From NCBI GenBank assembly GCA_037178855.1, contig JASJZC010000005.1, positions 2,666,001 through 2,730,000 of the forward strand: 64,000 bases of DNA, in the 5' to 3' direction. Positions 56,337-64,000 of this stretch are shown piece after piece. How positions within the stretch are numbered: the first letter of the stretch is position 1; each line of letters starts with the position of its first letter. The notes under the pieces were generated by a model. That model did no database searches and was not told the origin of the DNA. It worked only from the letters and a program-made list of their open reading frames with translations. This stretch comes from Oscheius sp. JU75. Its lineage: Eukaryota; Nematoda; Chromadorea; Rhabditida; Rhabditidae. The translations under genes and the position numbers were made by a program.

Positions 56337-58627
56337 TCAAACTCGTTTCAATGACTGCAGCTGACTCCTGTAGAGGACCTCGCTCAGTTCCCTCTGAAGT
56401 TGGATGGCCGTCTCGGGATCTTTGGTTTCAAGTTCGCGACACGTATGTTCTACCAAACGACCTATTCTTCTGGTTTTAAAAGGGACAGTTAGCTCGTTAC
56501 CCATGGTAGTCCATTTGTCCTCCTTGACTCCGCCATCCAGATGAGTCGAGTTCCTTTTGCCCAGTCCATTGACCTGGGTCTTCCTCTCGGGTTTCGGTTC
56601 CTTTGTCGAGTGGTCGACTGATTGTGAGAAGAGAGTAGGAAGAGGGATTCCGCTTGAGGTAGACTGAAGGCTTGAATGCTATGGGAATGTTCTGGAACTC
56701 ACTAATATCTGTGCAGTTGCAGTAGGATTCGAGGTCGGTGCAGTGACGGCAACGAAGGGGCTCTTGTAGGCTTCCTCTTTCGGCGGGACCCACGTTGTGA
56801 CAACCTTTGAAGGGGTTAGATTGAAAATAAGAGTCAGATACCTGAGGAGAGGGGCAGTTCTTCTTCGGATCGCGCATCGAGGGCGAGGCGAGGCGTGGAC
56901 GCTTTTGAGTCGACGGCTGGTTCTCACGGGGACTTATCTCCTGAGGCTGAGGGCTGGAAATAAAGAGATCTTCTTTTGTCCAGTGAACTTACAGTAAGCC
57001 AAGCATCTGCTGAAGATGGACCTGCATCTCATGACCATTAATCCCGTTCGCCATTAACTGTCCCATAGTGGCTTCGAAGCTGGCCTTTGCTAAAAAAAGG
57101 ACATGAGAGTTTCAAAAGGAGGAAGTACGTACCGTCCTTCTCCACGAGAAACTGAAGTCGGGAGCGAAGTTCGTCTGGACTCAAATGGAAATCGACGGCC
57201 AGTTTGGAATTGGGAACCCGGATAAAGTTGGACAACATCTTCCAGGCAGATATGGCCAGAGGGACGGTCAAACTCCTCCCGCCCGGGATTGTTCTCAGTC
57301 CCTCGACGATGTCTTTCAGTTGGTTCTTGTCTTGTGGAGCTTCCATATCCGAACTCCACAGTTCCGGTCGAAGTTTGATGCCTTCGATAAGTCCGACAGT
57401 CAACTCTTTCGACCATTCCAACGGCTCGTGCACTTTCTGCTCTATTGGTTCCTCCTTGACTGACACCGCTTTCAAATTATCAGGTTTTGGCGGAGTTGGA
57501 GCAGAAGTCGTGCTCGAGACGGCGCTCAATGCCTGAACAGGAATAGAAAGAGAGCTTGATCTGTTTTACATTGAGAATGTCAGCCACACTTGTCGGAAGA
57601 GAATCCAGATTCGCAGCCTGTTGAACACGAGTCCTGGTCGAGTACTTGGCAGCAGCTCGTCCTCGTCTTCCTCGAACCGGGGACTCGGCCGTCATTGGCG
57701 TGTTTCCTTGGAGAAGAAAACCACTCGAAGCTGTCGACGGGACCAATTGGACTGGAGGCATGCTCTCCGGCGTCGATACTACAACTATGGACTGAGCCGC
57801 GTCTGGAATGGAGACTGCTAATACCGTGGGATGAGAACGACCGACCTTTTTTGGTGATTTCCATGTAGAGAGACATTTCCGGCGAGAACAGGCCTGTCCC
57901 TGACGAGAACCTTCGCGACTTTTTCGAGGGAACCAGCTGAATCCGTCTTTGTTTCACAAGAAACAGTATCGGTACCTGAGTGGCGGCATGTTCCTCAGGA
58001 GTAGTGGCATACTTGTGGGTCAACTCGACAAATCGCTCCGGGTTCAGGGATCTGTCACTAAGAAATGAACTGGCTGAGAAAGAGACACCTACCCGATGTA
58101 GACATTGTAGACCGAGGATGGTGAGTTGACCAGAAAGTTCATGGAATTGACATAGCGCCAGTTGAACTTAAACTCGACAGCCCGAGAGTACATCTCCATC
58201 ATCCAACACCACTTTTCGAGCACGGCCCAGGCTAAAAACTCGTCCTATGTTGGCCGTCGTCAAAGTATTGTCCGTTCCCACGCCCTTCTCCCGCCCTGAG
58301 AACTCTATCCACCTACCGTTCATTCTGGGATCCTGATTCTGGAGTACAGTGGCAATCTGGTTCGCGAATACTTCCATCACTTTCTCCTTTGTCGAACGGA
58401 TCTGAGCCGACTTATCCTGCTTCGAGATTTGCAAATTGATCTGGAAGAAATTATTTGCTCAAACGATGGAACTGAGACAGTAGAAGCTAAGCAAAATTCA
58501 CCTGGTGAAGAAGAGTGTTCTTCTCTACGAGAGCCACGAGAATTCCACGTAGGAGGTCGTTCCATTCGGGAGGATCCTGAAACTTAGTTGGAGTTTCAAC
58601 TTCAGACGTAAGGTCGTCCTGATTCAT
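56337..58627 (-). CDS. Unrecognised Ser/Pro-rich, probably nuclear protein
   Basis: The ATG at 58627 begins MNQDDLTSEVETPTKFQ; stop at 56337. The helical N-terminal region has PPEWNDLLRGILVALVEKN, EKVMEVFANQIATVLQ and WAVLEKWCWMMEMYSRAVEF. The middle is polar with an Arg-rich patch (SPVRGRRGRAAAKYS). A second helical block reads EWSKELTVGLIEGIKLRPEL, faintly like a MADF domain (LIxxVxxxPxLW), and continues IPGGRSLTVPLAISAW. The C-terminal region is Pro/Ser-rich, with NQPSTQKRPRLASPSMRDPK (NLS-like), and ends with a helix (IQLQRELSEVLYRSQLQSLK). There is no signal peptide or TM. The composition suggests a transcription or chromatin cofactor, but I do not recognise the family. Exon joins near 57870-58010 and 56620-56710 are approximate. 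Confidence 0.6.
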
Positions 58628-58745
58628 TTCGAGGTCAATATGATCTGATTGGGCTTGACAAGCTATCGATTTTGATTTGATTTAAACTGACACAAAATCA
58701 CTGGACTTTTGGTACAGTTGTTCCAAACAAAAGGATCTAGTGAAA

Positions 58746-59472
58746 TCACCTTTTTTTAGTCTCAGGTCTGACTTTGGACTGTTGTCTCTTCCGTTTCTGA
58801 GGGTTGACAAAGCTGGATAGGTTCAGACTACCAAAGATAAGACTGCAGACAGGAAGAAGGACCGTTCTAATGTCCTGAGCAACAAATCGAAAAAGAGGCA
58901 CCATTGGGATTCAATGATCTCTTCAAACTACCAGGTCCCTGTCGGCTCAAATGGAGCCAAGCCACGATATTTCATTGTCTGCTCTCCCCCTCCAAGATCT
59001 AGAGTGTTTTTACTAAAGAAGTAAAAATGCAGCACTTTGTATGTGTTGTGTTGCAAACGATATCAATAATTTGTACTAGTAGTACCAGAAGAGTAGGGCA
59101 GACTGAACCCGAAAAGATACAGGCCTCGATACTCCCACGCTTGTCTTTCTGCCAGTCTCTCCACCCCTTCGATTGATTTTCTTCCGCCACACACACGCAC
59201 ATTGTCAGAGACAACTACTAATTTCCGCGCCGAAAATATCTAATGGCTCCGTTTACGCGAAAATGTGTCTCGATGTACCCCCACAGAGAGTACACATGAA
59301 AACAGCTGCTGCTCTCTCTTCCTCTCTCGGACACTACCAGGAAATCCAGTCTTTTTTTTAGAGCCTGCTCCCATTCCTCTAATTTCAATAGGAAAACAGA
59401 ACATACCGTCCCGGCATAGGCGTCCACTGGTTTGTAGGAGGGTTCAGGGCCATCGCCCTTTGCCTGAGCCAT
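58746..59472 (-). CDS. Candidate 64-aa small integral membrane protein
   Basis: Exon 59472-59407 (22 codons, MAQAKGDGPEPSYKPVDAYA) has its ATG six bases after CTTTCAG and ends at a GTATGT donor. An exon at 58874-58746, after GTTGCTCAG, joins in phase and adds a hydrophobic stretch (VLLPVCSLIFGSLNLSSF) and a very basic tail (NPQKRKRQQSKVRPETKKR). Together they make 64 aa. The intron would be about 530 nt and other exons might intervene. The first exon is well supported as a translation start; the second is inference. Confidence 0.35.
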
Positions 59473-60771
59473 TCTGATCTGAAAGTAAACTGTTTTACTA
59501 GAGAAAATCATTTTGGAAAAGTTAAAAGAAATAATTGGGAAAGTGACTGAGGAGTTCAGATCACCTTTTTGGAAACTCTATGTTGAAAACTTGGTCTGAT
59601 TGAGATTCAAAGGTTTGAATGAAAGAAAAAAGTTTGAATATTGAAAGTTGGTAAAAAAAAATAGATCGCTTAGCCCGATTCCTCTGGGCTTGGCTCTCGA
59701 AGACAAGCGGAGTCGTGGGAATGGGACCCTCTTGGCTGTGGGAAGAAGGCGAGAGAACGAAGGAAGAATTAAGAGACTGGACAATAAATAGTTTTTGGGG
59801 GAAAGGACCGGGCGGCGTTGTGGCCGGTCGATGGTGTAGGCGGGGCTGGGAAGAAGGCGGAGTCGGACGCTCGACGAGAGAGAGCCACGCCCAACCGGAG
59901 AGACACGGCCGCGTCGACCTTTTGCTAGCAAACAACACCGACTGAGAGAGTGAGACAAGGGACTAGTAGTCTCTTTTGGGAAATCTCTTTATCTTAAGAG
60001 AGAGTACAGGCTTACCCTTTCCACTAAAAGGTCTCTCGTCCCGCCTATTTGGCAGTTGACAAAACAACGAGTCATTGTGGCATTTCGTAAACACGAGGAG
60101 GAGAGTTTATAACTGGGTGGCGCAGCTTTTCAGATAACATTGCCACTGTCTACAAGTCACATGCTTCAAGTTCACTCTCACTTTTTTAGGCCTCTTTTGA
60201 TACAGACTCGCGCTCTCCATTCCAGATCGGTTCAGCCAATGAGTCTTCTATTTTGTGATATGTCTTCTATCTGTGATAGTGGACCTGATGGATCGAATGG
60301 TATCATCAGGTAGTCAGATCCGCAATCTTGAAGTCTGAACCCCGGGAAAAGAGTTAGCTCAAAGCAGACAGCTACTAATCAGCTAATATCCACAGAGTCC
60401 TTTCCATGACTATAAACCATGACAATTTTCTATTGAGCACCAATAGAAAGCATCCGTCTTGTTGTTAGACGTTGTTTATAGTCTCGGCCAGCGATGAACA
60501 GCAAAGGGGGCGGTCATGACTCGCGCCCTTTGGCAGTCAGAGAGGCGGGAAAGAGATTGATGTGGGCGGCGTTTACTCCGGAGGCGAGAGAGAAGCAGGT
60601 CGTTAAACGAGAGACACAATGAAGAAGGAATCTACCAGCTGTTTTCATCCATAGGCTCATAAACCTTGATTGGGAGAGAGAGAGAGAGGTGCCTAATCAA
60701 GCACCCAGGACATGACGTGAGTTGCTGATAAAAGTGTGGAATGTTTGTTCCGAGCAAGGTATTATGAATAA
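59473..60771. other. No supported gene
   Basis: Both strands were read without finding a credible gene. Short frames at 59578-59958 are low-complexity. A GAGAGA run lies near 60674-60688. Confidence 0.4.
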
Positions 60772-62717
60772 TTATGTGCTACAGAAGCCACTGATTCCTT
60801 GGAGTTGGGTGGTGCTTCGGTAGACGGCCATTCGGACTCGGGTGTAGCTCACGAGGTCCGCGAAACTGAAAGAGACTTATTCGATTAGCTTGGGTCACTT
60901 ACAAGCCATCCGGTTCGTCAATGATTCCTGTCGTGGTACGCAGTTCAATACCGGTGTCCTTTCTAAATTGTAGCTCAGTGGGTTCAGCATCTTCAGACTT
61001 ACACAGGCGTAGTAGTGCCAAGTGCCATTGCGCATGTTGCATTCAGTGTCGTAGACGCATGGTACTTTCCGTTCAGGTTGTTCGCGCAACTTCCGAACCA
61101 CCAGCCTCTGAAGTCTCATTGAATGACATAGAAAGCTCGATTACCCAGAGCCTGTGGCCGAATCGTCCCACCTTTGCAGAATTTCACAGTCGTCGCTGAA
61201 CAACGAACGTAATTGATGAACAAGTGCTCTTACAGATTGAGGCCCGTGGCACTTATAGTGTTTTTGGTCGAAAATGGTCGTCCGATGTCCTTCTCATTCG
61301 TTCCTCCAACGGCTATAAGATCCAATCCGATACCTGCACTGTCGGCCATGGCGTTCAATGTGTAAGTCGTGGAAGCGTTTCCGATCTATCGAGCATTTCT
61401 CAGCATAAGTGACGATTTCTTACCGTGAATCTCTCATAAATTTGCTTGGTACTGGCCCCATTGCAACAAACTTCGATCAGGAGATTGTAGGAAACATTTC
61501 CAGCAGTTAGGAGATTCATGTTTTCCAATCCAAACCAATAGTTGTTATTGGGTCCAGCTTTTCCGAACGGAGCCTTGTAGACATCGAAATCGTCTCCGAA
61601 AAGTGTCTCCAAAGTGTCGTTTCCTCGACTGAAACATATTGTCTGTCATCTCCATTATTTTCTCAACCTCTGAATCGTGGTCAGGGCTCCAGAGGATCCG
61701 AACTGACAGTATACATCGACCTTCTTGTCCTTGTCCTTGTTGATGAAGATGGACTTAACACCGTCGGTACGGTCAGTGACTTCTTCACAGTCACGCGGGT
61801 AGGTTGGAACTGAAAGGGAGTGTTCTTGGAAATTGAGAGTCTCAAAGACCTGGGGTCGGTGTTGGACTCGTGCTCGGTCCCGTGTACCGTGTTGTAGTCG
61901 TTGTCGAGCCAGGTGGAGTCGTGCTTGGAGGTGTCGTAGTGGGACCGGCTGTTGTGGCCGGATTGAGGTCTGACTTCCAGGCGAATCTCACCCTGAAAGT
62001 TCCGCCTGATCCAAGCTTTACCTGAAGCTTACGATGCTCCACTGACAGGATCAGAAAGAGTCATAACTCCCTTGGTCAGTGTGCTGACAGTGAATGGATC
62101 AAATGTTGCTACAGTCTGATCCCCTGCTTTCAAAGTTCCATTGATTGTGAAGCCCTATACGAATATTTGGAAGAATAGGACGAGGATGTTACCTGGAAGC
62201 TTCCACTCAAAGGCGTAGACAGGCTGCTCATACTGGTACTGTCAGCAGAATTTCCAGGAGAAAAGACTGTCGTATTGGAAATGGGATCATCGTTTCTATT
62301 GAAAGAATATAATTACTCGCGTGTTTGCATACCCAGATTTCAAGGAGTAGTCGAAGGAAAGGGAGCACTGTACTCCGGCAAAGTCAAAAATGGAGCATGG
62401 CTGTCCACCAGCCTGTCCCGAAGGGTTCTCAGCGTGGAGGATGACCCACTGAAAGTACTTTTTACGATTAGACGAGAAAGACTCACGTAAAGCTTGGGAT
62501 CAACAGGAACTACAGGAGGAGTAGAAGCAGTCACGGGAGTAGCCGGGCTAGTCACGGTTACTTCAGTCGGGGAAGTTTGTGCGGGATCCTCTGTCGTTAA
62601 AGATGCGCCAGAAGAAGTGACTATTTTGACCAGTCCACATCCCTATGTAATTGGAAAAACCAAAGGAGAGAAGCTTACCAGAAGGGACAAAAATATGAGC
62701 GGAAGTCTCAAAGACAT
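60772..62717 (-). CDS. Secreted fibrinogen-related-domain protein with Thr/Pro-rich stalk
   Basis: The ATG at 62717 starts a signal peptide (MSLRLPLIFLSLL). A Thr/Ser/Pro-rich region follows (for example TTEDPAQTSPTEVTVTSPAT), then a beta-rich segment with WVILHAENPSGQ, CSLSFDYSLKSG and GFTINGTLKAGDQTVATFDP. A mucin-like stalk (TTTPPSTTPPGSTTTTT) leads to a fibrinogen C-terminal domain: PRDCEEVTDRTDGVKSIFIN, VDVYCQFGSSGALTTIQSRG, NNYWFGLENMNLL, and the late motif WWFGSCANNLNGKYHAS. The Cys pair and the LNG signature are typical; the Trp usual before QRR is replaced. The end after splicing is FADLVSYTRVRMAVYR, stop 60772. Such proteins act as lectins or matrix proteins. Domain identity is good; exon borders in the middle are approximate. 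Confidence 0.8.
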
Positions 62718-63078
62718 TCGGGCGTTGGCCGTCTTCACGACTACTGATAGGCCTCGGTCGATTTCTTTAGCCGGACAGAGATAACGAAGCAGCAAGTAGT
62801 CTCCAAAGAAACAGTCATTGCCTTTCCAAGGAATGCACCCCTTTTTGAGGAAGTAGAAGATGGAGATTACCTGAATTCTGGTCGTAAGGGCAGGTCTCAA
62901 TCACAATTCGCCCGCACCATTCCAACATCTAGCCCCAAACATTGATAAACAAGATCTTGTGGTGGTTTTACGTTTATTGGTTAAAAAAATGGAAACGTTA
63001 AAAAATGACGAAATCTAGTAGAATATGTACAAGTGGGAAGAGGTAAATAAAAAGATAAAAGTGCTGATAAAAACGTAG
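62718..63078. other. Intergenic region
   Basis: Between the fibrinogen-related gene start and the Argonaute stop. An A/T-rich stretch (62975-63060) includes AATAAA-type signals for the Argonaute on the minus strand (TTTATT near 62970). No gene seen. Confidence 0.4.
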
Positions 63079-64000
63079 TTAGGCATTGACACGTCGAGAT
63101 GCGAAAGTACTTCGGCCGTAGCTGAGGACCATGTTGAGTTCCGTGTAGTTCTTGGACATCATCTCCCGCTGGGATTCTTCAAGCGTCTCCAGGTACTCGG
63201 TGAAGAGGTAACTTCCGCGTTTGGCGTATTCCAGGGCAATGTAGACGGGGGCTGGCAACGAAGTGGTCATGGTGACGATCTGATGATTGTGGGCCAAGGC
63301 GTAAGTTAGACCTTCCAGCTGGTTCATCCCCATGTTCAACTCGTCCAGAGCCACGCTATAGAGAGGCGTTGAAGCCGTTCCCTACAAATTACGCGCTAAT
63401 GAACATGAAACAAAAGTTACCTGCAGTGTGGTGTGACTGTTCAAGTAGAACTCCTTGTGCGAGGGATGGCACACAACGTTGTCCACCACAGTTCCCGCGA
63501 CAATGTTTTGATCCGTGGGCCTGCCGTCGGGAATCATTTTCTTGTAGAACCTCGTAGATTGTCCCTTGTTCACAATAATGTAGACAAGTTTAGGAGTGAC
63601 CTTGAGAGTTGCAAGCGTCTCGCGAGCCTGGGGGATCTCGTTTTGGAGAATCTGGAGAGAACAAAATTTTAGAGCCCTGAAGGAAAGGCACCTCGGGGAA
63701 GTGTCCTTGATCAGCCCCACTTCTGTAGACAATCAGTTCGCTTGGTCCACGACCAGAATGGGTTTCTTTGTAGGCGTTGATGACTCTGGACAGAATCTCA
63801 TGGATGACTCCAGTGATCTAAAACATAATGATATAAGAACCTGTTGAAGCAGTTACCTCGATTTTGCGGCCTTCCTGGAAGAGAAAATCCCCGATGAACT
63901 TGTTAGGATTGGCCTCAAAGTTGGCCGTGTATCCGACGGTAGTGGGAGTGGAGCCGCTGAAGCGTGCAGGAGGAGGATGAGACATTCCAATTCCAATGAT
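63079..64000 (-). CDS. WAGO-like Argonaute, C-terminal part (PIWI domain; 5' end outside window)
   Basis: Minus-strand exons encode the PIWI domain of an Argonaute, the small-RNA-guided effector. Reading from the right edge: IIGIGMSHPPPARFSGSTPT, VGYTANFEANPNKFIGDFLF, VIHEILSRVINAYKETHSG, ELIVYRSGADQGHFPEIL, VVCHPSHKEFYLNSHTTLQ, GTASTPLYSVALDELNMGMN, and LEGLTYALAHNHQIVTMTTS, PAPVYIALEYAKRGSYLF. In slicing Argonautes these positions read GxDVxHP, YRDG and RPxHY; here they are GIGMSHP, YRSG and TPLY, so three catalytic-tetrad residues (D, D, H) are replaced. That is the hallmark of worm-specific WAGO/secondary Argonautes, which bind 22G-RNAs without slicing. Stop at 63079. N, PAZ and MID domains lie beyond 64000. 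Confidence 0.9.

Noticed and set aside
59578..59958. Two overlapping minus-strand frames of about 125 codons
   Set aside because: Low-complexity, no motif, no splice support.
1..64000. CRISPR arrays, insertion sequences, prophage or operons
   Set aside because: The sequence is eukaryotic; no spaced direct repeats, transposase genes or target-site duplications were seen.

Overview
The window is nuclear DNA of an animal, almost certainly a nematode. Genes are compact and split by tiny introns (many 35-50 nt) ending in TTTCAG or TTTTAG. At least nine start codons sit directly behind a TTTCAG/TTTAG-like acceptor with no visible upstream exon, as expected for spliced-leader trans-splicing. Lineage markers agree: a pepsin-inhibitor-3 domain protein, an Argonaute lacking its catalytic residues (WAGO-like), a NOAH-type PAN+ZP cuticle protein and a LIN-12/GLP-1-style Notch intracellular region. 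The species cannot be named from sequence alone.

Layout. 1-13 kb: extracellular-matrix and signalling genes. These are a partial PAN protein (-), a ZP-domain gene (+), a candidate small secreted peptide (-), a novel single-pass membrane protein (+), a DUF3050 protein of bacterial type (+), a secreted frizzled-related protein (+), and convergent to it a four-PAN plus ZP transmembrane protein (NOAH-like, -). 13.9-16.1 kb: a secreted-type polyamine/flavin amine oxidase (-). 16.1-19.2 kb is gene-poor. 19.2-31 kb (+): Pepsin-I3 protein, DEAD-box RNA helicase, DRP1 dynamin, Ariadne-2 RBR ubiquitin ligase. 31.7-39.5 kb (+): a 12-TM otopetrin-like channel, a Lys-rich small protein, a decayed PPP phosphatase fragment, and an SLC9 Na+/H+ exchanger. 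39.6-45.8 kb: SNAPC4 (-) and exportin-1 (+) diverge from a short shared promoter.

46.3-48.8 kb (+): a very short Notch receptor. It has a signal peptide, one degenerate LNR, a reduced NOD-like region, a TM segment, RAM and ankyrin repeats, but no EGF repeats, and about 674 aa in total. This is the most unusual gene in the window. 49-64 kb: a secreted CUB-like candidate (-), a second Lys-rich small protein (+), then a run of minus-strand genes: PICK1, a terminal uridylyltransferase/noncanonical poly(A) polymerase, an unrecognised nuclear protein, a tiny membrane protein, a fibrinogen-related protein, and the C-terminal part of a WAGO-like Argonaute running off the right edge.

The genes do not form one pathway. 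Themes are apical matrix (PAN/ZP), cell signalling (sFRP, Notch), organelle and vesicle dynamics (DRP1, PICK1), proton/ion transport (otopetrin-like, NHE), and RNA biology (helicase, SNAPC4, exportin, TUTase, Argonaute). Exon models were built by eye from GT/AG sites, frame continuity and family motifs. Where total CDS length is given it is a multiple of three.
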